Shown: positions 8,968 to 17,654 of the stretch, one piece after another
Layout: the number at the start of each line of letters is the position of its first letter
How positions within the stretch are numbered: position 1 is the stretch's first letter
Assembly: GCF_900114625.1 (NCBI RefSeq)
Contig: NZ_FOZL01000001.1
Location: 2,542,001 to 2,606,000, forward strand
DNA: 64,000 bases
Direction: 5' to 3'
Origin: Granulicella pectinivorans
GTDB taxonomy: Bacteria; Acidobacteriota; Terriglobia; Terriglobales; Acidobacteriaceae
The notes under the pieces: model-generated
Seen by the model: the letters and a program-made list of their open reading frames with translations, nothing else
What the model was told of the DNA's origin: nothing
Database searches by the model: none
Made by a program: the position numbers and the translations under genes

Positions 8968-9966
8968 ATGAACGGCGCGGCACAACTGACGTACCTAGCT
9001 CTCGGCCTGGCGGTCTTCGGCCAACAGCTATGCCTTCCGCTCCCATCCATGCTCCTCTTGATGACAGTCGGCGCGTTGGCTGCTCGTGGCGAGGGGCATC
9101 TCACCATTCCACTCGTGCTGTTGACGAGTGTATTCGCCTGCGTTGCCGCGGACAGCGTCTGGTTCTGGCTAGGGAGACGCTGGGGCAGCAATGTCATCCG
9201 AATGATCTGCAGCTTGACTTCCAATCCGCAGGGCAGCCGTGAACGCTCACGGCATATGTTTGATCGGTGGGGATTACGATTGCTGCTGGTGGCAAAATTC
9301 ATTCCTTTGTTGGATGGGGTATCACCTCCGCTGGCTGGTGCCCAGGGCGCGACGGTTCAAGGTTTTCTAGCCTATGACTCCGTTGGCTCGCTCCTCTGGA
9401 GCGCGGTTTACCTCCTGGCGGGCTTTCTTTTTTCCACTCAACTTGACCGGGTCATCCGTCTACTCGACCGCTTCGGTTCGGGGTTACTTTTGCTGATAGG
9501 TATCCCTATGCTGCTGTGGGCCGCCTGGAGACTCTTGAGAATTGTCAAAATGATCCGTCACTTGCGGCTTCACCGGATTAGCCCGGCGATGCTGCAGCGG
9601 ATGATCGACGATGGCGACAGAATTGGGGTGGTTGATCTGCTGCGATACGAAGCTATGGACCAGGAGCTTGCAGGCATTCCGGGTTCGGTTCGGGCGGACC
9701 CAGAACAGTTGAGAAAGTCTCAGCGCGTCGTCGTGCCGGAGGGGGTCAGCATGGTGCTCTATTGTTCGTCCAAAAACGAGTTTACGAGTGCGCGCGTTGC
9801 GCAGGCGATGAAGAAACTTGGAGTATCCAACGTGTGGATTCTGGAAGGCGGCCTCGACGCATGGGTTGCAGAAGGGCGTCCCACCACAACCACGTTCAGC
9901 ACAAGAGAAGAAATGGCCGAGCGGCTGGGGGTCGTGATACAGCCTCCTGGCCAGCATCGGCGTTAG
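8968..9966 (+). CDS. DedA-family membrane protein fused to a rhodanese domain
   Basis: A 332-aa fusion. Residues about 1-195 are a DedA/SNARE-associated-type membrane domain with about five hydrophobic segments, the FWLGRRWG motif, and an Arg-containing amphipathic region (RSRHMFDRWGLRLLLVAKF) followed by IPLLDGVSPPLAG. Residues about 210-315 are a rhodanese-like domain with a Cys loop (MVLYCSSKNEFTSARVA) and the end motif VWILEGGLDAWVAEG. DedA proteins act as lipid flippases or transporters; rhodanese domains bind or transfer sulfur. The joint role is not known. An AGGAGTC-like site lies 10 bp before the ATG. The gene stands alone between two decayed stretches and looks intact. Confidence 0.85.
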   Translation: MNGAAQLTYLALGLAVFGQQLCLPLPSMLLLMTVGALAARGEGHLTIPLVLLTSVFACVAADSVWFWLGRRWGSNVIRMICSLTSNPQGSRERSRHMFDRWGLRLLLVAKFIPLLDGVSPPLAGAQGATVQGFLAYDSVGSLLWSAVYLLAGFLFSTQLDRVIRLLDRFGSGLLLLIGIPMLLWAAWRLLRIVKMIRHLRLHRISPAMLQRMIDDGDRIGVVDLLRYEAMDQELAGIPGSVRADPEQLRKSQRVVVPEGVSMVLYCSSKNEFTSARVAQAMKKLGVSNVWILEGGLDAWVAEGRPTTTTFSTREEMAERLGVVIQPPGQHRR

Positions 9967-10153
9967 GGACTTTTGGTAGAAGGGCTCATCAGTCGAATGA
10001 ACGGCGATGACGTTACTTCGTTCGTAGCAAAGAGCAGACGCAGCATTGGCGCAGCGGGGTGGCCAGGGCCACTAGGAAGAGCAGGTGGTTGAGGCTCGCG
10101 GGGGTTGCGTTCAGCCTCTGGTCGTGGGTGTGCGTGTATCGCATTGCATCGGT

Positions 10154-10540
10154 CTAATCATTCACCATTCGGTCATCCAGCGTTCTTTCGTGGCTTTGAT
10201 CTCTTGGTTCGTGCAAACCGGGGGCAAGACGCAGGGCCACCCTCTTCGCGGGTTTGGCTACGTACTGCGGAGCTTTCTTCGACTTCTCTTTTGCTGTGAA
10301 CTCCTGCTTGACTCTAAGGGCGACGGCATCGTTGTTCACCTTATGCGCCTGGTGGCGCCACGTAGAACCTTGCTGCCGTCCACTCGCTTGCTGGCCGAGC
10401 AGTATGACGGCCTCGACAATCAGCTTGCCGATTGCGCCTTCGTCGGCTTTATGGAGCAAGGTGGACAGCAGCTGGGCTGCCGATTTGCCTTTCTTCGCCC
10501 GGATACCTTGATTTTGAGCGACCATCTCGCCTCGCCTCTC
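10154..10540 (-). pseudogene. Relic of a ParB-like partition protein, C-terminal part
   Basis: On the minus strand the codons from about 10540 down to 10240 read like the C-terminal tail of a plasmid or chromosome partition protein: LLTERRGEMVAQNQGIRAKK, then AIGKLIVEAVILL, NNDAVALRVKQEFTAKEKS and a KKAP/KPAK tail. Tails of this form are known from acidobacterial ParB/RepB-like proteins; this rests on memory of the family, not a search. The N-terminal nuclease and DNA-binding parts are missing, there is no start, and the frame upstream of about 10540 becomes the antisense of the metallo-beta-lactamase relic. It marks a junction between two unrelated gene fragments. Confidence 0.45.
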
Positions 10541-11150
10541 AGTAAGCAATGGGAGCATCTTCTCGGTACCTTCGCGGATGTCAAAGCCATTGTTATTACG
10601 CACGCCCACGTCGACCATGCAGGCGGAGCAGCAGAACTCCGTGAGAAGACGCTGGCTCCGATTATCGCGCATGAGGACGACCTGCCTTATTACAGGCGAG
10701 AGAAGCCGGTGGCCCTTTGCCCTACCGGGAGGTGGGACGGTATTTTCTCAAAAACACCCCTTCCTCGTCAGAGCTATACCGCGTTTAGTCCGGACGTTTT
10801 GCTATCGGCTGGCGACACTCTCGACATCTCCGAGTTTGGCCTCGCGGGCGTTGTCAAGCACACGCCTGGGCATACAGCGGGATCGCTTTCCGTCGAACTT
10901 GGAAACAAAGAGGCGATGGTAGGAGATCTTTTAGCCTCCGGCATCCTGATTGGCGGTGTTTTGCGAATCAACCACGCGATCCAGCCTCCGTTTGCGGACG
11001 ATAGCCTAGTCGTCCGCAAAACTCTTGAGACTCTTTGAAGGCGGTGTCGAACGGTTTTATCTTGGACATGGCGGACCGCTCGATACAAGCGAGGTGCGTC
11101 GGCATGCTGAGAGTCTGTCTTCGCCACAACAGAAACAGCTCAACCATTGA
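10530..11150 (+). pseudogene. Metallo-beta-lactamase-fold hydrolase, truncated and frameshifted
   Basis: The plus frame has the metal-binding motif THAHVDHAGG (about 10598-10630), a second metal His in TPGHTAGS and an Asp in VGDLLASG, so the core is a metallo-beta-lactamase-fold hydrolase of the glyoxalase-II-like group. It lacks the N-terminal strands: codons before about 10530 are antisense of a ParB-like relic, so the open frame that appears to start at 10085 is a chimera. The frame stops at 11038, but shifting by one base at about 11030 restores a typical ending (LFEGGVERFYLGHGGPLDTS) to a TGA at 11148-11150. Both ends are damaged, so it is called a pseudogene. Confidence 0.75.
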
Positions 11151-11169
11151 TAGAAAGGAAAACTGAACG

Positions 11170-12205
11170 ATGAAGGGTTCCCATCGACACCCTCAGCCTC
11201 AACGTAGTGGATACCGGAAGCTGCGATCCGACGCTGATCTTTCTGCATTATTGGGGCGGTTCCGCGAGAACCTGGAAGTCCGTGACATGTGCGCTGGAGC
11301 CCAGATTTCGATGCGTCGCGTATGACCAGCGTGGCTGGGGAGCGTCCGATGCTCCCTCGGATGGATACAACCTGCAAAATTTGGCGGATGACGCGTCCAG
11401 GCTGATTCGGACGCTAGGGCTGGAACGGTATGTACTCGTAGGGCATTCCATGGGAGGCAAGGTGGCGCAGTTGTCAGCCCCTCAACGCCCAGTGGGCCTT
11501 CATGCGTTGGTCCTTATAGCTACTGCGTCACCGGTCCCGCAGCATATTTCCGAAGAAGCGAGACAAGCCCAGTTGCACGCATACGACAGTCGCGAGATGG
11601 CACTTGCGGCGATCAATTTCCTTACAGTGCGCCGACCTGACGACGCAACTGTCGAACAGCTTGTGCAGGATAGCCACGTCGGCTCGCCCGGCGCGAAGCA
11701 GGCATGGCCGACAATCGCCGCCTATGAAGATCTTTCGGCCCAAGTGACGAAGATCGCAGTGCAGACTCTGCTTCTTGTGGGGGATCAAGACGGGCAAGAT
11801 CCTGTAGAACTGCAACAGCGAGAGGTCTTACCCCTCATCGAGAGTACAAGGCTCGAGATTATCCCCGACTGCGGCCACTTGATTCCAGTAGATCAACCAT
11901 TGACGATGGCTGAGGCGATAGCAACATTCCTGAACGCTGTTGAAGAGCGGCGATGGTTGGAGCGCGAACCAGGTGGTGCGGCCTTTGAGCATTTTCAGAG
12001 CCCACGGCGGCCTGCTCAAGGCACAGAGTGCAATGGAGCTGGGAATACTCCGAGAAAGCTCGATGCGCTTCGAGGCGCTGGTCCTTTGGTGGCGGAGTCA
12101 TGGAAAAACAAAAAATGCTGGTATATCAACCAAACGCTAATGCCGGATTTGCATCGGATTCGTAATGGATCATTCCTTAAAACGTGCACGCCAGTGCTTC
12201 TGTAG
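11170..12205 (+). pseudogene. Alpha/beta hydrolase with N-terminal frameshift
   Basis: Most of an alpha/beta hydrolase is readable: FLHYWGGSARTW (oxyanion region), the nucleophile elbow GHSMGG (VLVGHSMGGKVAQ), the acidic residue region LLVGDQDGQDP and the final His in IPDCGHLIPVDQP. The natural ATG is at 11170 behind GAAAGGAAAACTGAACG, but one extra G in the run at 11175-11177 throws the first 12 or so codons out of frame; removing it gives a normal start (MKVPIDTLSLNVVDTG). The open frame can restart only at GTG 11207. The frame also runs about 85 codons past the usual end of the family (near 11950) into non-homologous sequence. It could still make a shortened protein from 11207. Confidence 0.7.
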
Positions 12206-12232
12206 TTTTGGGGCCCAAACAGGAGAGAAAAG

Positions 12233-13171
12233 ATGAAGTTTGCAATGACAGGAAGTCAGGTCAAGAATCGATTTGTTGCCATATCAACCAGCATGTTCCT
12301 GTGCTGCTTCTTCCTTGTCGCGAAGACAGCTCTTGCTCAGGACGAGTGTGCAGCAAACTTCAAGGTCAGTGGCGACCCGCGCAACGGCGCATCCTATCTA
12401 ACTTTCGTCACCATTCCCCACCTCGAAATCCACAGTGCCCTCGGACAGATGGAAAAGATCGCTCTCGACAATGATCTTGCCCCTGGAGCCGAAAATTATG
12501 AAGGGGATGAGGGCACGCTCACCGTCGTTCGGAAAGACAAAAGTGGTCTCCTGCATCAGAACAAGGGCTTTCCCATTCTGATCAAAGCCAATAAGGCGAA
12601 CAACCGATTAATCATGGCGCTTCAGCTCAATCAGGGGCAGATTTCCACGGCTGCGAATATGCAGAGCTTTATGTGCGGCATGCTGACCCACGTCACGATG
12701 GACAGCGCCGGTGCCGCCGCAGCCGCCGCGGCTCATGCCCAGACTCACAGCGATGAGATCACCAACATTACGGCGACCGAACTCGCCCAGAAGGTAACGA
12801 GGCGCGCTTGGGGTCGCCCACTGAAGCCGGACGATATCGAAAATCAATATATGGGCCGTGTCTACCGCATTGACGGCCAAGTGGCTATCATGATGACGCC
12901 TGGAGAGGCCCTGGGGAGGAGCCAAAGTATCCAGAGTGGACGAAATTCCATTGACATCTCCTTCAATACGTCGAAGGTGAAGACTGGTCTTCTGGGAACC
13001 CCCGCGGGGGCACAAACAGGATCAATCACCTGCCATACCGATCCAAAGCAACTGGACCGCTTTCTCGCATTGCGCAATGGGGACTACGCGACGGTTATCG
13101 GCAAAGTAGTGCAGGTCGTTCCAAATCAATTTGCCGCGACCATCTATCTCGACTGCCATTTCGAAAAGTAG
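12233..13171 (+). CDS. Exported protein with tRNA_anti-like (OB-fold) domain
   Basis: A 312-aa secreted or periplasmic protein. The signal peptide ends near TALAQ (residue 36). Residues about 37-150 form an unassigned domain with two Cys. Residues about 185-312 resemble the tRNA_anti-like OB-fold family: YMGRVYRIDGQVAIM, a central strand SIDISFNTS, then ITCHTDPKQLDRFLALRNGD and VIGKVVQVV, ending LDCHFEK. Such domains in exported proteins have no proven role. ATG 12233 follows AGGAGAGAAAAG. A strong hairpin terminator follows at 13182-13224, so it is transcribed apart from the next gene. Confidence 0.7.
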   Translation: MKFAMTGSQVKNRFVAISTSMFLCCFFLVAKTALAQDECAANFKVSGDPRNGASYLTFVTIPHLEIHSALGQMEKIALDNDLAPGAENYEGDEGTLTVVRKDKSGLLHQNKGFPILIKANKANNRLIMALQLNQGQISTAANMQSFMCGMLTHVTMDSAGAAAAAAAHAQTHSDEITNITATELAQKVTRRAWGRPLKPDDIENQYMGRVYRIDGQVAIMMTPGEALGRSQSIQSGRNSIDISFNTSKVKTGLLGTPAGAQTGSITCHTDPKQLDRFLALRNGDYATVIGKVVQVVPNQFAATIYLDCHFEK

Positions 13172-13181
13172 TAACCAAGCC

Positions 13182-13224
13182 TTTGCGGCGAGTCGCTGGA
13201 GAGCATGTACAGACTCGCCGCAAA
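13182..13224 (+). terminator. Intrinsic terminator after the OB-fold gene
   Basis: Arms TTTGCGGCGAGTC (13182-13194) and GACTCGCCGCAAA (13212-13224) pair perfectly over 13 bp with a 17-base loop and are followed by the T-rich run TTCTTTCTTCTT. Confidence 0.8.
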
Positions 13225-13250
13225 TTCTTTCTTCTTGGGGATATTGAGGT

Positions 13251-14024
13251 ATGACGTTGCGCCGATTTATTGTTCCTCTCATGCTTGCGGTCTGCCCAGC
13301 CTTCTCTCAGACAGTCTTCATGGGGCACCACATCGGTGAGAGCGCTTCACAGTTCTTCGCCGCAGAGCCTGGGCTGGAGAGTCGGGTTGACTCTTGCCGT
13401 GTGTCGGAGCCGAAGCCGATGACCGCCGAGCAGATCCACGCGCTCTCGAAGCAAGACGCCTATGCCCTGGGACAACAGGTGTTCGCGACTGTCCTTAGCT
13501 CGCCCGACACAAAGTATCGGGTGAAATGGAAGAGACCCCCTAATCGCGACGAACTCGAAGATCTTGCAAAGCAGGGGATGCCTATTGTGATCGACAAGCG
13601 AATGCCGGATGTGACTTCCCTCTGCCATTCGCTGTTGTCCCTGGCCACATCCGCTTCATCCTCCCCCGTAGTCATCCAATCTTTACCCAATAGCAGGCCA
13701 CGCCCTATCATCTGGCACTTCAGGAACGCTGCTCTCTTTCAGATGGACATTGATTTCCATGGTGCCGATTTCGGAGAGGTTGTCAGGGATCTCTCAGCTA
13801 AGACAGACACGCACCCGAATGAGAACAAAGAGGTCGATACACCGAACCTATACGGAGCCACACTCAGGGTCTACCGAAGAGCTACTTGGCTTACTCCAGA
13901 GTTGTACGCGCTTCTTGAGGACGACGAGGGGACCGTCGACGGACAGATGCATCTCTCAGTTATCAGCAGAGCAGAATATGACACCTGGGCGAAGGCGCAT
14001 GCAAAGAAGGGTTCGCTCGACTAG
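13251..14024 (+). CDS. Exported protein of unknown function
   Basis: A 257-aa protein with a short signal peptide (MTLRRFIVPLMLAVCPAFSQ). The mature part begins with GHHIGESASQFFAAEPGL and Cys residues follow. Exported acidobacterial proteins of unknown role often carry an IGES/IGEP-type repeat near the N-terminus, and this one fits that pattern. The centre (DVTSLCHSLLSLATS) and the end are hydrophilic, without membrane segments. The ribosome site is weak (TTGAGGT just before the ATG). It follows the OB-fold gene on the same strand but after a terminator. No function is assigned. Confidence 0.6.
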   Translation: MTLRRFIVPLMLAVCPAFSQTVFMGHHIGESASQFFAAEPGLESRVDSCRVSEPKPMTAEQIHALSKQDAYALGQQVFATVLSSPDTKYRVKWKRPPNRDELEDLAKQGMPIVIDKRMPDVTSLCHSLLSLATSASSSPVVIQSLPNSRPRPIIWHFRNAALFQMDIDFHGADFGEVVRDLSAKTDTHPNENKEVDTPNLYGATLRVYRRATWLTPELYALLEDDEGTVDGQMHLSVISRAEYDTWAKAHAKKGSLD

Positions 14025-14271
14025 CCCCATCCTTGGATGCCTTTGTTGAACGAGAGTCGCTGCGAACGATCGGGAGGACAATGTGGAAGATTCGACCGCC
14101 TACTCTATCGCGCTGAAAACGTGGTCATTCTGGCGGAAAAGGTATACATGCGCTCAGGTTGGACACGCGTCTGGACTACGCCGTACCCGGAGTCCGGCTA
14201 CATGGTGGCCTCAAGTCGTCGAAACATGGCTGGCCGTCAGGGGAATCGTTGGCGAGTCATCCGACAAGCAT

Positions 14272-15447
14272 TCAAGTCGCCTCTGCCACACGCGACTGGC
14301 GTGCAAGCGATTCGTGGATGGCCTGGTGATTCGTAAATAAGTCGATCACGCTCTGAGGAGTGTTCTCGTCGAAGAACAGCTTCAGGTTTCGGTCAGCTTC
14401 TTCGGCCGCGGATGCACTTCGGGTAAACATGTCCTTTTCATAAACGAGAAGCGCGGCTTCAAGATCATTGGGGTTGGCAGCGATGGCCTTCCCCAATTCC
14501 GCGCCGTCGTACATGGCGAGGTTGGCTCCTTCGCCAGCGAAGGGTGACATGAGATGGGCTGCGTCACCGAGGAGTGTGACACCGCGCACACGACGCCATC
14601 GGTGTCCGATCGGAAGTGTGTAGATTGGACGAAGCACGGGGTCGGTCTCCGTGCCAGTGAGAAGTTCTATCAGTTGCGGTGCCCATCCTTCGAACTCTGC
14701 GGCGACCCGTGCCAGGGTCGATATGGGGTCGGAGAAGTCGATGTTGGCGATCCAATCCTCCGGCTTGTTGAGCGCCACGTAGGCATGCAGTGTGGCGTCT
14801 GCCTCGCGATGCGCCATAATGCCTTTGCCCGGCGCAAGTGCCATCATGGTGCCGCTGCCAACCGCATCTGCGCTTGCCTTGTGACGGGCTTCACAGTCGA
14901 ACAGGAACGTCTCGATGAACGAGGTGCCAGCGTAAGTCGGTTTTGCTTCGGTGAGGAGTGGACGAACTCTGGACCAAGCGCCGTCCGCCCCCACGAGGAG
15001 GTTGGTGGTCGCCGTCGATCCATTCGCGAAGGTTACGGTGTGTCTGCCATCGCCGATAGAAGACACTGCTGTAGTCTTGTGTCCCCAGCGAACCGTCCCA
15101 GAAGGAAGTGAGTCCAGCAGGATGCGACGAAGGTCTCCGCGTGGCACCTCAGGGCGACCGCCGTTGCCCTTGTCGGGTTGATAGAGCAGAACGCTACCGT
15201 TCTTGTCGAGGATGCATTGTGCCTCGGCCTCAGCCTGTATGAGTCCACGGAAATCCTCATAGAGTCCAGCTGCCTTGAGTGCCAATTGGCCGTTGTATTC
15301 ATGGATGTCGAGCAAGCCGCCCTGTCCTCTTGCGTCGGCGGATGCTTCCGCCTCGTAGACGGTAGCTGCGATACCGTGAATATGGAGCACGCGCGCAAGA
15401 GTCAGCCCGCCGAGGCCCCCTCCGATGATGGTGATCGATGGATTCAT
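14272..15447 (-). CDS. TetX-like FAD-dependent monooxygenase
   Basis: A 391-aa class A flavoprotein monooxygenase. The FAD dinucleotide-binding motif IIGGGLGGLTLARVL opens the protein, with an acidic residue at YEAE. GGLLDIH and the PRGDLRRILLDSL segment correspond in place and type to the matching TetX segments (GGTLDLH and NRNDLRAILLNSL), and GDAAHLMSPFAGEGANLAMYD (about residues 294-314) is the second FAD motif. The length matches TetX (388 aa). TetX hydroxylates and inactivates tetracyclines; whether this one does is unknown, as the family also acts on other aromatics. AAGGAATCGCG precedes the ATG. The divergent TetR gene and the palindrome between them suggest ligand-induced expression. 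Confidence 0.85.
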   Translation of the reverse strand: MNPSITIIGGGLGGLTLARVLHIHGIAATVYEAEASADARGQGGLLDIHEYNGQLALKAAGLYEDFRGLIQAEAEAQCILDKNGSVLLYQPDKGNGGRPEVPRGDLRRILLDSLPSGTVRWGHKTTAVSSIGDGRHTVTFANGSTATTNLLVGADGAWSRVRPLLTEAKPTYAGTSFIETFLFDCEARHKASADAVGSGTMMALAPGKGIMAHREADATLHAYVALNKPEDWIANIDFSDPISTLARVAAEFEGWAPQLIELLTGTETDPVLRPIYTLPIGHRWRRVRGVTLLGDAAHLMSPFAGEGANLAMYDGAELGKAIAANPNDLEAALLVYEKDMFTRSASAAEEADRNLKLFFDENTPQSVIDLFTNHQAIHESLARQSRVAEAT

Positions 15448-15497
15448 CGCGATTCCTTATGGGGTCGAGACTGCCGGGGAAGACTGCAATGGCAGAG

Positions 15498-15533
15498 TGG
15501 AACATCGTTCCATAATTATGGAACGATGTTCCA
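15498..15533. promoter_or_regulatory. 36-bp perfect palindrome, double TetR operator
   Basis: The whole 36 bp is its own reverse complement. It contains two 13-bp dyads, GGAACATCGTTCC (15499-15511) and GGAACGATGTTCC (15520-15532), each with 5-bp arms around 3 bases, separated by 8 bp. It lies 51 bp before the monooxygenase start and 4 bp before the TetR ATG at 15537, so one site can block both divergent promoters. Confidence 0.88.
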
Positions 15534-15536
15534 TTT

Positions 15537-16253
15537 ATGTCAAAATGGAGTATGGCTCGGAAAACATCAGGCGTTTCACGGCGGGAGGAATCGCTTTCTC
15601 GGGAACGCATCATTGAGGCGTCGATCGAGCTGTTGGACAAGAGCGGAGAGAGCGGACTGACGTTCCGCGCTCTGTCGGAACGGCTCGCCACCGGCCCCGG
15701 TGCTCTTTACTGGCACATCGCCAACAAGAGCGATCTGTTGACCGCCGCCTGTGACGCTATTGTTGCTCTGACAATGAACGCACTTCTTCTCGATGCATCG
15801 CCAAAGGCAATCATCCGTACTTTGGCGCTGTCTCTGTTCGACGCAATCGACGCGCACCCTTGGGTTGGCTCCGCCCTTACGTTGGCTCCGGGGCAGGTGC
15901 CCATGATGCGTATTGTCGAACGTTTGGGGCAACAGATTCGAGCCCTTGGCGTGCCGTCCGGAGAGCAGTGGGCTGCAGCGTCTGCTCTGCTGAACTATAT
16001 CCTTGGTGTCGGTGGGCGGAACGCGGCCAACGGACAGCTTGCCCGCATGCGCGGTCTCGATAGATCCGAATTCCTGGATGCGGTCTCGGAGATATGGTCG
16101 CAGCTCGATCCAGAAGAGTATCCGTTCGCGCGCAGTATGGCTGGACAGATGCGTGCGCATGATGACCGCGCGGATTTTCTCGCTGGGATCGAGCTCATCC
16201 TCGGAGGAATCGACTCGCTTCCGCGTCGCGGTGAAGGTGTATCCGGAGTGTAG
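15537..16253 (+). CDS. TetR-family repressor with TetR_C-like domain
   Basis: A 238-aa regulator. The helix-turn-helix is at about residues 22-65 (RERIIEASIELLDKSGESGL, then TFRALSERLATGPGALYWHI and ANKSDLL), a form typical of the classical TetR(TetR_C) branch that regulates tetracycline-type or flavin oxidase genes. The C-terminal part is helical and Ala-rich. The start is either ATG 15537 or ATG 15552 (MARKTS); neither has a clear ribosome site and 15537 sits just behind the operator. It probably represses itself and the divergent TetX-like gene through the palindrome at 15498-15533. Confidence 0.9.
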   Translation: MSKWSMARKTSGVSRREESLSRERIIEASIELLDKSGESGLTFRALSERLATGPGALYWHIANKSDLLTAACDAIVALTMNALLLDASPKAIIRTLALSLFDAIDAHPWVGSALTLAPGQVPMMRIVERLGQQIRALGVPSGEQWAAASALLNYILGVGGRNAANGQLARMRGLDRSEFLDAVSEIWSQLDPEEYPFARSMAGQMRAHDDRADFLAGIELILGGIDSLPRRGEGVSGV

Positions 16254-16364
16254 ATTGAGGTTACGGGACAGGCTGGTAACGTCTTCGAGTTCTAGGCCGC
16301 ACCAGCGGACTTTCCATCCTGATAAGTGCCAATGCAGCTCTTGCAGCGTGCATCCGGAGACTCG

Positions 16365-17654
16365 TCACTTGCGGCTGAGGAGCAAAGTGAGCACTGCCGA
16401 CAGCCCCAGCGTGGCACCAACCAGATACAAGCCACCCGTGTAGCTTCCGGTCTTTCCCTCGATCCACCCGATCATGTAAGGGCCAATGAATCCGCCGAGG
16501 TTTCCGACGGAGTTGATCGTCGCAATGCCAGCGGCGGCACTGGCACCAGACAGGAATGAACTCGCCATCGCCCAGAGAGGTGCCTTCGCCGCGCTGATGC
16601 CGACGTTGACGACAACCAGTGCAAGAATGACACCTGTGGCCGAGTGAGTGCTTCCCGCCCAGATGAAACCAAGACATGCGGCAACGCACGGGATCACGAC
16701 ATGCCATGTGCGTTCCAGGGTTCGGTCGGAATGACGTGCCCAAAACGTCATTCCCAGAACCGCAACGACGCTGGGAAGTGCGTTGATCCAGCCTGTCTGC
16801 ATCGACGAGAACTGAGAGCGCCGGAGAATCAGCGGGGCCCACAATCCCAGTGTGTACAGCCCCGCGGATGTTCCCAGATAGATCAGTGAGAGTGCCAGTA
16901 CGCGGAAGTCGCAAAGCGTCTCCCAGACAGTGTTTAGGCCGCTGACACGCGTGGAGGAAGCGCCGCCCTGCTCGAGCTTGAGCCTCGCCACTAACCACTC
17001 GCGTTCATCTGCCGCCAGCCACTTCGCGTCTTCGGGCTTGTCCGTCAACGCCTTCAAAACGACGAAGCCCAACACGATCGCGGGCGCTGCCTCGATGAGG
17101 TAGAGCCATTGCCAATTGCTAAGTCCCGCACAGCGAGGTAACTCCATCAGCGCTCCCGAGATTGGAGAGCCGATCGCCGTGGAGATAGGAGCCGCTGCCA
17201 TGAATGCAGCAGCCGCAATCGCCCGATATCGCGCAGGAAACCAAAGGCTGAGGTACAGAATGATGCCGGGGAAGAAGCCGGCTTCCGCGATGCCTAGCAG
17301 AAACCGTAGCGCAAAAAAGCTGTGAGGCCCAGTGACAAAGGCGGAGCATGCGGACACGATGCCCCAGGTGACCATGACGCGTGCAATCCATAGACGGACG
17401 CCCACCCGATAGAGGAGGAGGTTTGAAGGAACCTCAAACAGAAAATAACCGATGAAAAAGAGTCCTCCGCCGAGGCCATACGCAGCGGGCGACAGGCCAA
17501 TCTCCTTGTTCATGGTGATTGCGGCGAAGCCAACATTCACTCGATCGAGAAAGCTGATGAAGTACAGCAGCATCACAAACGGCAGGATCCGCCAACTGAT
17601 CCTACGCATGACGCGAGCTTCGAGGTCGTCGGGCACCGGCGCTGGGTTGTTCAC
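16365..17654 (-). CDS. MFS carrier, ACS family (tartrate/organic anion type)
   Basis: A 429-aa, 12-helix inner-membrane carrier of the anion:cation symporter branch. The N-terminal motif LLYFISFLDRVNVGFAA and the loop RFLLGIAEAGFFPGIILYLS are characteristic of the ACS family (glucarate, tartrate and hexuronate carriers). The central loop (KPEDAKWLAADEREWL) is also typical. GTG 17654 is chosen because it overlaps the stop of the upstream dehydrogenase (GTGA), giving translational coupling; a longer frame exists without support. The pairing with a tartrate/malate dehydrogenase points to uptake of tartrate or a related hydroxy-dicarboxylate. Confidence 0.88.
   Translation of the reverse strand: MNNPAPVPDDLEARVMRRISWRILPFVMLLYFISFLDRVNVGFAAITMNKEIGLSPAAYGLGGGLFFIGYFLFEVPSNLLLYRVGVRLWIARVMVTWGIVSACSAFVTGPHSFFALRFLLGIAEAGFFPGIILYLSLWFPARYRAIAAAAFMAAAPISTAIGSPISGALMELPRCAGLSNWQWLYLIEAAPAIVLGFVVLKALTDKPEDAKWLAADEREWLVARLKLEQGGASSTRVSGLNTVWETLCDFRVLALSLIYLGTSAGLYTLGLWAPLILRRSQFSSMQTGWINALPSVVAVLGMTFWARHSDRTLERTWHVVIPCVAACLGFIWAGSTHSATGVILALVVVNVGISAAKAPLWAMASSFLSGASAAAGIATINSVGNLGGFIGPYMIGWIEGKTGSYTGGLYLVGATLGLSAVLTLLLSRK

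Noticed and set aside
10085..10529. N-terminal part of the 317-aa frame before the metallo-beta-lactamase motifs
   Set aside because: Antisense of a ParB-like relic; not a real part of the hydrolase.
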